From Chitinophagaceae bacterium UBA2789 (GTDB taxonomy: Bacteria > Bacteroidota > Bacteroidia > Chitinophagales > Chitinophagaceae), in contig DEHX01000036.1 of the NCBI GenBank assembly GCA_002352145.1, positions 829-7,370 of the forward strand: a stretch of DNA of 6,542 nt. The letters are read 5' to 3'. The number at the start of each line of letters is the position of its first letter. The first letter of the stretch is position 1. Positions 1 to 6,542 of this stretch are shown piece by piece. A program made the translations under genes and the position numbers. Under the pieces are notes generated by a model that made no database searches, had not been told where the DNA came from, and saw only the letters and a list, made by a program, of their open reading frames with translations.

Positions 1-60
1 TTCATGAGGAGTTTAATGATTGCTTGTTGAATGTACACAATCTTATGCAGCTGGTAAATA

Positions 61-3027
61 CTATTCTACCAATACAAACGCTGCCCAGTAGTAGGGTGAA
101 TATTTCTTCCGCATCTCTGCCTGTGCCTGTGTAAAAGCCTGCTCTATTGTTTTGCCCTTTAACCAATAACCATAGAAAGCTGTCATCAGTTCGGCTGTTT
201 CTTTATCAGGCACCTGCCACAGGCTGACGATCATTTTCTTTACACCAGACATTTTGAATGCTCTTTGTAAGCCAAACACTCCTTCGCTGCCCTTTACATC
301 ACCAAGTGCAGTTTCGCAGGCGGAGAGAACAACTAATTCCGTATTGGATAAGTTGAGTTGTGAAATTTCATAAGCAGTAGCAATGCCGTCTTCAACGCCT
401 TCAATGGGTGTCTTGCCGCTCCAGGCATAGTTGCCGCCGGATAATATTAATCCGCTTCTAAGCAGGGGATCATCGGCTAATGTGTAGGAATTATCGTTAC
501 TGCTGAAATTGTCTTTTCTCTTTTTATCCGGTTCTGGTAAAAAGAAACCATGGGTAGCGATATGCAGTATCTGCGGAGAATTGCCGCTGAGTGCTTTAAG
601 GTTCTCCTCGCTGGCTGCTGCTTGGGTAAAAGACTTTGTGCTAATCTTGTTCTGCTCAAATAACTGTTTGATCTTTTTCACTTCTTCAGCCGTACCGGGC
701 AGATCGGTCCAGCTGTTACCACGATTGCCGCGGTTGGGGGGAGTATAAATATTGGAAACAGTATTGTTAGTTTTTGATTGAGCAATGGTTGTACTGTCCA
801 TTGTAAATCTTGCATCGCCGAAAAGTGATATGCTTTGAGGTTTGCGGTTTTCTTCCTGTGTTTTTCGCAAAGCCACCTGCCGGGTGCTGGTGTATTGATT
901 CAGTTCATATTTGTCCATCAATATTTTATTGCTGTCCACCGGCAGGGCATGAAAGGCAATACTATACAGTTTGCCGGCAGGGGAGTAGCTGATCTTTTTT
1001 TTCCCTTTTAAATACGGCTCCAGCGGCGCCCAGACAAGATTATACAAATCTTTTCCCAGCGATGCAGCTGTGCCGGTATTGCCCAACTCCACTCCCCGGT
1101 AAAATTTGCTGACCAATGCATCGGAACTAGTGCCTGCGCTGTCGAAGAGTTGTTGGAGTTGTTTTTCCTCAAACAGGGGAACAAAGACAGGAATAGAATC
1201 TTGCTTCGTGAGGATATAGGCAGCATACATTGTACTGTCAGTCCACCTTTTAGTATAAAGCTGGAACCTTACGAACTCAATAGATGCTTCATCCTGCCTG
1301 AGTCCTTTTTGTACATCAGTATTTTTAATACGAAAGGATTGCTGCTGCTGCCGGAAAGCGGATGATTTTGCATTCAGTTGTTTTTCCAGGTCCTCAGCCC
1401 CTTGTTCCCATTTACTGAGTTCATTACTGCGTTTATCTAACGGCAGGCTGTATTGCTGCGATAGCTGCTTTTTAATTCCTCTCCAGTCACTGTATAGTTT
1501 TTGTACACTGCTGTCTATGCTGTTTTGTAAGGTTTGCAAAATGCCCTTGCTGTCGGATAGAATAAGTGACTTTAGCAATAATTGCTGGTTTAAGATAAAC
1601 TGTCGGGCAGTATCTGACAAGGACTGATAACTGTACTGCAGGCTTAAGATTAATTCATTAATATATCCGTTTTTATCCAGCCAGGTTTGTTTTTCCCTCT
1701 CTGAAAGGTTGGTGAAATTGGACAATAAGTGCCCAAAGCTTCTTGCACAGCCCTCAATAAAAAAGGGTTCGGCCCTGGTATAATTGCCCATGCCTTTATA
1801 CAATCCCGCCAGGTTGTTTAGGCTGCCGACATAAGCAGGATGTTCAGTACCCAATATTTTTTTGAATATATTCAGTGCTTCAATATACAAGGGTTCGGCC
1901 TTGGTATAGTTGCCCATGCTACTATACAATGCCGCCAGGTTGTTCAAGTCTGTGGCGTAGTGCGGATGATCTTCGCCTAATAACTTCTTATCAATATTCA
2001 GTGCTGCAATAAACAAGGGTTCGGCCTTGGTATAGTTACCCATGCTTCTATACAATTCCGCCAGGTTGTTCAGGTTGCCGGCATAAACAGGATGTTCAGT
2101 ACCCAATATTTTTTTACGAATATTCAGTGCTTCAACAAACAAGGGTTCGGCCTTGGTATAATTGCCCATACTTCTATACAATTCCGCCAGGGTGTTCAGG
2201 TTGGTCGCATAATCAGGATGTTCAGTACCCAATATTTTTTTGAAGATATTCAGTGCTTCAATATACAAGGGTTCAGCCTTGGTATAATTGCCCATGTTAG
2301 CATATAATGTCGCCAGGTTGTTCAGGCTGACGGCATAAGTAGGATGTTCATTACCCAATATTTTTTTGAAGATATTAAGTGCTTCAACATACAATGGTTC
2401 GGCCTTGGTATAGTTGCCCATACTTCTATACAATTCCGCCAGGTTGTTCAGGTTGGTCGCATAATCAGGATGTTCGGTACCCAATTTTTTTTTACGAATA
2501 TTAAGTGCTTCAACATACAATGGTTCGGCCTTGGTATAGTTGCCCATGCTTCTATACAATTCCGCCAAGTTGCTCAGGTTGGTCGCATAATCAGGATGTT
2601 CAGTACCCAATATTTTTTTGAAGATATTCAGTGCTTCAACATACAAAGGTTCGGCCTTGGTATAATTGTACATGATAGCATATAATGCCGCCAGGTTGTT
2701 GAGGCTGCCGGCATAAACAGGATTTTCAGTACCTAATATTTTTTTACGAATATTCAGTGCTTCAACATACAATGGTTCTGCTTTGGTATAATTGCCCATG
2801 GTCATATACAACTGCGCCAAATTATTCAGGCTTGTTGCATAGATTTTATTTTCAGTACCAAACTCCTTTTTTGCCTGGATAACACCTCTATCAGCTATCC
2901 CTAATGCTGCTGTGTAGTTTCCGTTTTTATAATAATAAAGCAGGCTGTCGTTTAATTGTTTCCAGCTTTGTGCATGCAGAACTGCAGTAAAAAAGAAAAG
3001 CGTTATTGAAAGCAAACCGTGTTTCAT
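61..3027 (-). CDS. Exported TPR-repeat protein with C-terminal CHAT (caspase-like) protease domain
   Basis: Residues 1-19 form a signal peptide (Lys2, hydrophobic LLSITLFFFTAVL, then LHA|QS as a likely signal peptidase I site; no lipobox Cys), so the protein should reach the periplasm or beyond. Residues 22-57 are a degenerate TPR. Residues 58-393 are eight exact 42-residue TPR units with the core MGNYTKAEPLY, and a ninth, partial unit ends near 426. A helical, Gln/Lys-rich linker covers about 427-600. The CHAT domain follows, clearest from about 660 to the end: SPAGKLYSIAFHALP (682-696), ATHG with catalytic His826, DPLLRSGL (853-860), LSACET with catalytic Cys904, GSEGVFGLQRAF, SLWQVPD, and WAAFVLVE at the C-terminus. 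Both catalytic residues are present, so an active cysteine peptidase is expected from family knowledge; substrate and trigger are unknown. The ATG at 3027 is chosen because it begins the signal peptide. There is no T9SS-type C-terminal sorting domain. No functional partner is adjacent. Family call is very secure, biological role is not. Confidence 0.95.
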   Translation of the reverse strand: MKHGLLSITLFFFTAVLHAQSWKQLNDSLLYYYKNGNYTAALGIADRGVIQAKKEFGTENKIYATSLNNLAQLYMTMGNYTKAEPLYVEALNIRKKILGTENPVYAGSLNNLAALYAIMYNYTKAEPLYVEALNIFKKILGTEHPDYATNLSNLAELYRSMGNYTKAEPLYVEALNIRKKKLGTEHPDYATNLNNLAELYRSMGNYTKAEPLYVEALNIFKKILGNEHPTYAVSLNNLATLYANMGNYTKAEPLYIEALNIFKKILGTEHPDYATNLNTLAELYRSMGNYTKAEPLFVEALNIRKKILGTEHPVYAGNLNNLAELYRSMGNYTKAEPLFIAALNIDKKLLGEDHPHYATDLNNLAALYSSMGNYTKAEPLYIEALNIFKKILGTEHPAYVGSLNNLAGLYKGMGNYTRAEPFFIEGCARSFGHLLSNFTNLSEREKQTWLDKNGYINELILSLQYSYQSLSDTARQFILNQQLLLKSLILSDSKGILQTLQNSIDSSVQKLYSDWRGIKKQLSQQYSLPLDKRSNELSKWEQGAEDLEKQLNAKSSAFRQQQQSFRIKNTDVQKGLRQDEASIEFVRFQLYTKRWTDSTMYAAYILTKQDSIPVFVPLFEEKQLQQLFDSAGTSSDALVSKFYRGVELGNTGTAASLGKDLYNLVWAPLEPYLKGKKKISYSPAGKLYSIAFHALPVDSNKILMDKYELNQYTSTRQVALRKTQEENRKPQSISLFGDARFTMDSTTIAQSKTNNTVSNIYTPPNRGNRGNSWTDLPGTAEEVKKIKQLFEQNKISTKSFTQAAASEENLKALSGNSPQILHIATHGFFLPEPDKKRKDNFSSNDNSYTLADDPLLRSGLILSGGNYAWSGKTPIEGVEDGIATAYEISQLNLSNTELVVLSACETALGDVKGSEGVFGLQRAFKMSGVKKMIVSLWQVPDKETAELMTAFYGYWLKGKTIEQAFTQAQAEMRKKYSPYYWAAFVLVE
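1750..2856 (-). repeat. Tandem 126-bp repeat array encoding 42-residue TPR units
   Basis: Eight complete in-frame 126-bp units run without spacers: unit 1 at 2731..2856, then 2605, 2479, 2353, 2227, 2101, 1975 and 1849 as the low ends of units 2-8. A partial ninth lies at 1750..1848. Units 3, 4 and 6 are the closest: hand alignment gives about 9 differences in 126 between units 3 and 6 and between 3 and 4, against about 21 between neighbours 4 and 5. Units 1, 7, 8 and 9 are more diverged. The protein period of 42 rather than the canonical 34 residues matches the TPR_10/TPR_12, kinesin-light-chain-like style often joined to CHAT and NACHT domains. Because 126 is divisible by three, gain or loss of units keeps the frame. 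Confidence 0.95.
2968..3027 (-). other. Signal peptide coding segment of the TPR-CHAT protein
   Basis: Codons 1-20 encode a short basic n-region (MKHG), an uninterrupted hydrophobic core rich in Leu and Phe, and the LHAQ end typical of Bacteroidota signal peptides. The predicted cut is after Ala19, leaving Gln20 as the new N-terminus. There is no cysteine at the cut, so a lipoprotein is unlikely. The cleavage site is inferred from pattern only. Confidence 0.8.
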
Positions 3028-3309
3028 GTTTTTTGCTAATGAAATTTAAGCCAAATAAAGATGAGTTTAAATACCTGATATTGGGTATAAGATAGCCTGC
3101 CAGTAGCGGGATTTATCTTTATTGAAGTGATCCATCACCTGTTGCACCAGTGTTAATGATTGGTATTTTACGGAAGCTCAGTAAGAATAAACAAGCAGTA
3201 TGGCAACCATGACCCATCTTGTGGGGAAAGATTTGGTTAACGGGAATGTTAATGTACCAAAACTTTGAGGGAGCAGCAAATAAAGAAATGATAATAACAG
3301 ACGCTGATG
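3028..3309. other. Intergenic region between asnS and the TPR-CHAT gene
   Basis: No gene, RNA or clear intrinsic terminator is recognised here. The 10-bp sequence CAAATAAAGA occurs twice in direct orientation (3052..3061 and 3277..3286); read on the minus strand it contains TTTATTTG, one mismatch from the Bacteroidota -7 box. An imperfect inverted repeat lies at 3233..3260 (TTGGT+TAAC pairing with GTTA and ACCAA, with a four-base bulge) and lacks a T-tract. The leader of the TPR-CHAT gene presumably starts within this stretch. Confidence 0.5.
3052..3059 (-). promoter_or_regulatory. Weak candidate -7 box for the TPR-CHAT gene
   Basis: The minus strand reads TTTATTTG, 7 of 8 positions to TAnnTTTG, with 24 bases between it and the ATG at 3027. 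No convincing -33 TTG/TTTG lies at the expected distance upstream, and the same octamer also occurs near the asnS stop. The region is AT-rich, so a chance match is quite possible. Confidence 0.2.
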
Positions 3310-4764
3310 CTAAAACTCCGCACTCCCCGGCGTCCTTGGAAAAGCGATCACATCCCGGATATTCGTCATGCCGGTTACAAACTGCACCATGCGTTCAAAA
3401 CCGAGACCGAAACCTGCATGCGGTACAGTACCAAAGCGTCTTGTATCCAAATACCACCACATTTCTTCTATGGGTATATGCATTTCTTTCATCCTTGCTT
3501 CCAGTTTATCCAGTCGCTCTTCTCTCTGTGAGCCGCCAACGATCTCACCAATACCCGGGGCCAGTATATCCATGGCCGCCACCGTTTGCTGTCCTTCGGC
3601 GCAACCATCATTCTGCCGCATGTAAAAGGCTTTGATAGCAGCAGGATAGTTATAGAGTATAACCGGCTTCTTAAAATGTTTTTCTACGAGGTAACGTTCA
3701 TGCTCACTCTGCAGGTCCATTCCCCAGCCGGTTATTTCGTACTGGAATTTCTTCTTCTTGTTATGGTTGCTGTCTTTTAAAATCTGGATAGCATCGGTAT
3801 AGGTCAGTCTTTCAAAGTTGTTGTTCAGCACAAACTCCAGTTTTTCGATCAGTCCCATTTCACTGCGCTTGTCCTGCGGCAGTTGCTTTTCTTCTTCTGC
3901 TAAACGTTGTGCAAGGAATTCCAGGTCTTCCCGGTTGTTTTCCATCGCATACTTTATTATGTATTTGATGAACTCTTCAGCAAGGTTCATATTATCTTCC
4001 AGGTCATAGAAGGCCATTTCGGGTTCTATCATCCAGAACTCGGCCAGGTGTCTTGCTGTGTTGCTGTTCTCTGCCCGGAAAGTAGGACCAAATGTATAGA
4101 TATCGCCAAAAGCCGTGGCGCCCAGTTCTCCTTCCAATTGTCCGCTTACAGTAAGATTAGTGCTGCGACCAAAAAAATCTTCTTTGAAGTTGATCGTTCC
4201 GTCTTCGTTTTTCGGTGCAGTACCGTCCAGCGGCAATGTTGTTACCCGGAACATTTCACCGGCGCCCTCCGCATCACTGGCGGTGATGATGGGGGTGTGC
4301 ATGTACACAAATCCTTTTTCATTAAAGAATTTATGTATGGCAAAGGCCAGTGCATGACGTACACGAAAAACCGATCCGAATGTATTGGTACGGAAACGCA
4401 GATGTGCTTTCTCTCTTAAAAACTCAAGGCTATGCTTTTTGGGCTGCAGCGGATATTTTTCGGCGTCACTATCACCCAGTATTTCAATGCTGGTAGCTTT
4501 CAGGTCCATCTTCTGTCCCTTTCCGAGTGAGGGGATAATGGTACCTGTTACTTTCAGAGAAGCCGAAGTAGTTATTCTTTTGAGAAATTCATCATCATAG
4601 CTTCCAAGCTCCACCACCACCTGTATATTATTGTTGGTGCTGCCGTCGTTCAGGGCTATAAACTGGTTGTTGCGAAAAGTCCGCACCCATCCCATTACCG
4701 TTACTTCCTGTCCCTGCGGCTCCATGGCCAGCAGCTCCTTTACTTTGATCCGCTTGTTGAACAT
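3310..4764 (-). CDS. asnS: Asparaginyl-tRNA synthetase (class II, AsnRS)
   Basis: Cytoplasmic enzyme that activates asparagine with ATP and charges tRNA-Asn for translation. Numbering from the ATG at 4764 gives 484 residues, close to bacterial AsnRS (E. coli 466). An N-terminal OB-fold anticodon-binding domain spans about 18-98 (VTVMGWVRTFRNN). The class II catalytic core contains motif 1 around 147-161 (KGFVYMHTPIIT, Pro158), an AEGAGEMF segment at 165-172, motif 2 at 229-249 (FRAENSNTARHLAEFW, the AsnRS signature that separates it from AspRS), and motif 3 at 451-459 (GFGLGFERM, Arg458). It ends FPRTPGSAEF, as AsnRS proteins typically do. An in-frame ATG at 4794 would add ten residues (MLSLPTKISI), but a TAnnTTTG promoter box lies between the two ATGs, so transcripts would begin downstream of it; 4764 is preferred. 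All signature motifs are intact. The gene probably forms its own transcription unit. Confidence 0.97.
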   Translation of the reverse strand: MFNKRIKVKELLAMEPQGQEVTVMGWVRTFRNNQFIALNDGSTNNNIQVVVELGSYDDEFLKRITTSASLKVTGTIIPSLGKGQKMDLKATSIEILGDSDAEKYPLQPKKHSLEFLREKAHLRFRTNTFGSVFRVRHALAFAIHKFFNEKGFVYMHTPIITASDAEGAGEMFRVTTLPLDGTAPKNEDGTINFKEDFFGRSTNLTVSGQLEGELGATAFGDIYTFGPTFRAENSNTARHLAEFWMIEPEMAFYDLEDNMNLAEEFIKYIIKYAMENNREDLEFLAQRLAEEEKQLPQDKRSEMGLIEKLEFVLNNNFERLTYTDAIQILKDSNHNKKKKFQYEITGWGMDLQSEHERYLVEKHFKKPVILYNYPAAIKAFYMRQNDGCAEGQQTVAAMDILAPGIGEIVGGSQREERLDKLEARMKEMHIPIEEMWWYLDTRRFGTVPHAGFGLGFERMVQFVTGMTNIRDVIAFPRTPGSAEF

Positions 4765-4782
4765 TATTGAAATTTTGGTGGG

Positions 4783-4790
4783 CAAAGATA
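4783..4790 (-). promoter_or_regulatory. Bacteroidota -7 promoter box of asnS
   Basis: The minus strand reads TATCTTTG, an exact match to the Bacteroidota primary sigma consensus TAnnTTTG. It ends 18 bases before the ATG at 4764, predicting a short leader of about 12-15 bases. No clear -33 TTG is visible, which is common for this promoter class. Its position decides the start codon of asnS. Confidence 0.6.
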
Positions 4791-4795
4791 ACATT

Positions 4796-4818
4796 CAATG
4801 GCCGAAATGCCGCCACTG
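4796..4818 (-). terminator. Hairpin-forming inverted repeat between the glycosyltransferase gene and asnS
   Basis: In minus-strand RNA the arms CAGUGGC and GCCAUUG form a 7-bp stem with one G-U pair around a 9-base loop; on the other strand the same position is an A-C mismatch, so the structure suits leftward transcripts. It begins 31 bases after the stop of the glycosyltransferase gene. The following bases (AAUGUUAUCUUUG) are only moderately U-rich, so this is at best a weak terminator. It also sits immediately upstream of the asnS -7 box and could instead be a protein-binding site. Confidence 0.3.
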
Positions 4819-4849
4819 GTAAGGAATTCAAACAACGGGTAGTCTTTTA

Positions 4850-6505
4850 TTATTGCCTTCCTGTAACTTCTGCAATCACCATTTCAGAGCATTCTTTTTC
4901 CCTTTTTTCCGGGTTAATGAATTTGATATCCAGTTTGGTGATTTCGTAGTCCTTTGTACTGTACCGCTGACCCAGTTTGTAACCGGCACCGGTAATTTCT
5001 TTTTCTACCCTGGTATCAAATGCCAGCCATACTTTCTTATTAATGTTAAGTACGGAGTCAGCAAATTCTTTGCGAAGGGTTTTTGTATAAAAATTAAACG
5101 AAGAGCTATAGTTCCCTTTCCAGAACCAAACATCTTCCGGGTTTAGTTTCCCTTTTGTTATAGCTGCCATTGGTTTTCCAGCCTGGTAGGTCAGCAACTT
5201 CGGGTAAAAATTACTGTTGAGCAGGAAGAAAGAAAATATCATAGCCGAAACGGAAATTCCTACTGCCTTTTGTAAGCGGTTGTACATGCTGCTCCGGAAG
5301 AAATAGAAGACGAGTGATAATAAAAGAATCACCAGCAATAGTTTTAAAACTCCTTTTAAAGGAAAAGCCCAGGCATGTATCAATACGGCTCCTGCTAATA
5401 AAATACTCACTACTGCTGCCTGTATGATAAATAGCCGGCTGCTCCATTTCGTGTCGGTAGCGTTACGATAAATAAATGATGCTGCCATAACAGCTGTTGC
5501 AGGAAAAATAATATTCAGGTAATGCGGCAGCTTAAAGCCGGAAAGACTTACTACCAGCAACATGGTGATGAACACCCCTGTTGTAAGCCATTCATCTTTT
5601 CTTGCCGTGAATTTTTTTATCCGGCTGACGACAGCTATATAAACCAGTATACTCCACGGGGCAAAGGCCCATAGAAAAGAATGCAGGAAAAAGAAATAAT
5701 CATTTTTACCATCACTGCCCATACCCCCGCTAAATCGTTCAACACTTTGATTCAATAAAATGAATTTCACCCCGTTGATGTGATCTTTCCCTCTCACCAT
5801 TTTCTCAGGATGCAGGTTGTATTGCAGATAATAGCAATACACTACAGGGCTGATGAAGAGAGCAAATAAAAGAAGCAGCAATAACCATTTCCAGTTGAGG
5901 AACAAGGTCCATTCCTTACGATATAAAATGTAAAAGAATGTGGCTACCGCCGGAACAAAAACAGCAATATGTCCCTTGACAGAAAATCCTATTGCCAGCC
6001 CCAGTGCAGCCCCGATGACATTAATGAGTTTTTGCTGCTGCACAAAATCAACCAGCTGCCATATTGAAAAAACTACAGCAGCCGTAAGCATGGCGTCCAT
6101 CCGCACATCGTTATTGGCCAATATATAGGCAAAGGAGGAGGCAACCAGCAGGGCAGCCAACTTACCTGTTTCCTTATTATATAAAGACTGTCCTAGCCGG
6201 TAGGTAGACCAGGTGCCGAAAATGGTAAACAAAAAGGAGGGAAGCTTATAGGCAAAAGTTGTTACTCCAAAAATATGATAGGATAATGCCGACAGCCAGA
6301 AATGTAAATGTGGCTTATCCAGATAATCTCCGCTATGGTCTACAAGGTTCACATAATCACCCGTCAGGTACATGTGCAGGGCAATATTGGCATGATGGGC
6401 AGAGTCGTTGTCCATCAATGGCACAAATAGCCCAATGGCATATACAATACCCAGCAACGAGAACAATATGAAATATACCGGCCGGGAAAAAAGGGGAGTG
6501 TTCAA
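4850..6505 (-). CDS. GT39/ArnT-like polytopic membrane glycosyltransferase (PMT_2 family)
   Basis: Inner-membrane enzyme of the GT-C fold; relatives transfer a sugar or aminosugar from a polyprenyl-phosphate donor to lipid A, other lipids, glycans or proteins on the outer face. The first TM segment is at about 10-30, followed at once by the acidic Asp32-Asn-Asp34 site of the first periplasmic loop, where family members usually carry Asp-Glu. YLDKPHLHFWL (61-71) matches the family YxDKPPLxxW motif, with His in place of the second Pro. RMDAMLTAA (135-143), SVKGHIA (175-181) and SGFKLPHYLNIIFPA (322-336) are further ArnT-like landmarks. Roughly 11-13 hydrophobic segments run to about residue 430, and residues 431-551 form a soluble C-terminal domain. 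Length (551) is normal for ArnT-like proteins. The start is TTG at 6505: no ATG or GTG lies between it and the in-frame stop at 6539..6541, while the first internal ATG (residue 31) would delete TM1. Donor and acceptor cannot be told from sequence, so no symbol is given. Confidence 0.88.
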   Translation of the reverse strand: MNTPLFSRPVYFILFSLLGIVYAIGLFVPLMDNDSAHHANIALHMYLTGDYVNLVDHSGDYLDKPHLHFWLSALSYHIFGVTTFAYKLPSFLFTIFGTWSTYRLGQSLYNKETGKLAALLVASSFAYILANNDVRMDAMLTAAVVFSIWQLVDFVQQQKLINVIGAALGLAIGFSVKGHIAVFVPAVATFFYILYRKEWTLFLNWKWLLLLLLFALFISPVVYCYYLQYNLHPEKMVRGKDHINGVKFILLNQSVERFSGGMGSDGKNDYFFFLHSFLWAFAPWSILVYIAVVSRIKKFTARKDEWLTTGVFITMLLVVSLSGFKLPHYLNIIFPATAVMAASFIYRNATDTKWSSRLFIIQAAVVSILLAGAVLIHAWAFPLKGVLKLLLVILLLSLVFYFFRSSMYNRLQKAVGISVSAMIFSFFLLNSNFYPKLLTYQAGKPMAAITKGKLNPEDVWFWKGNYSSSFNFYTKTLRKEFADSVLNINKKVWLAFDTRVEKEITGAGYKLGQRYSTKDYEITKLDIKFINPEKREKECSEMVIAEVTGRQ

Positions 6506-6519
6506 GTAAATTCTTTTCG

Positions 6520-6527
6520 CAAAGAAA
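6520..6527 (-). promoter_or_regulatory. Weak candidate -7 box for the glycosyltransferase gene
   Basis: The minus strand reads TTTCTTTG, 7 of 8 to TAnnTTTG, ending 14 bases before the TTG start. This spacing resembles that of the asnS promoter. The window ends 15 bases further upstream, so a -33 element cannot be examined. The gene could equally be expressed from a promoter outside the window. Confidence 0.25.
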
Positions 6528-6542
6528 ACACCTTTTCTTTAT

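Noticed and set aside
2092..2685. Two plus-strand open frames with internally repeated protein sequence opposite the TPR array
   Set aside because: They are antisense shadows. A 126-bp in-frame repeat leaves the same opposite frame open in every unit, which creates an apparent repeat protein. The minus-strand TPR coding is unmistakable.
1750..2856. CRISPR array
   Set aside because: The regular repeats have no spacers, are 126 bp long and translate continuously into TPR units.
61..3027. Craspase-type (type III-E CRISPR) TPR-CHAT effector
   Set aside because: There is a signal peptide, and no Cas7-11-like gene, CRISPR array or other cas gene in the window; the repeat style also fits the common stand-alone exported family.
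3233..3260. Imperfect inverted repeat downstream of asnS as a possible terminator
   Set aside because: Its arms are AT-rich, interrupted by a four-base bulge, and not followed by a T-tract on the minus strand.
3209..3268. Possible 19-codon plus-strand ORF in the intergenic region
   Set aside because: No ribosome binding site, promoter or recognisable feature supports it; an open stretch of this length is expected by chance.
3907..4419. 170-codon plus-strand open frame opposite asnS
   Set aside because: It is antisense to the conserved catalytic core of asnS and encodes nothing recognisable.

Overview
The window reads as chromosomal DNA from a Bacteroidota bacterium, plausibly Chitinophagaceae or a relative. 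The grounds are a TAnnTTTG-type promoter box in front of asnS, a signal-peptide TPR-CHAT protein of a type common in that phylum, and A-rich leaders without a clear Shine-Dalgarno sequence. The family-level placement is inference.

Layout: three genes, all on the minus strand, so transcription runs from high to low coordinates. First (4850..6505) is a polytopic membrane glycosyltransferase of the GT39/ArnT-like superfamily, which appears to use a TTG start. After an 85-base gap (4765..4849) holding a hairpin-forming inverted repeat and a good Bacteroidota -7 box comes asnS, asparaginyl-tRNA synthetase (3310..4764). A 282-base intergenic stretch (3028..3309) with little recognisable content follows. 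Last is a 988-residue exported protein (61..3027) with a signal peptide, a tandem array of 42-residue TPR units encoded by nearly identical 126-bp DNA repeats, a helical linker and a C-terminal CHAT caspase-like domain with its His/Cys pair intact. Bases 1..60 are 3' flank with no recognisable feature.

Functional links: nothing in the sequence ties the three genes into one pathway. asnS is housekeeping and seems to have its own promoter. The glycosyltransferase probably moves sugar from a polyprenyl-phosphate donor to an envelope lipid or glycan. The TPR-CHAT protein is the most interesting element: a putative protease with a likely recently expanded protein-binding array, predicted to act outside the cytoplasm. 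No CRISPR, gasdermin, toxin or other recognisable partner lies in the window, so I do not claim a new defence system.
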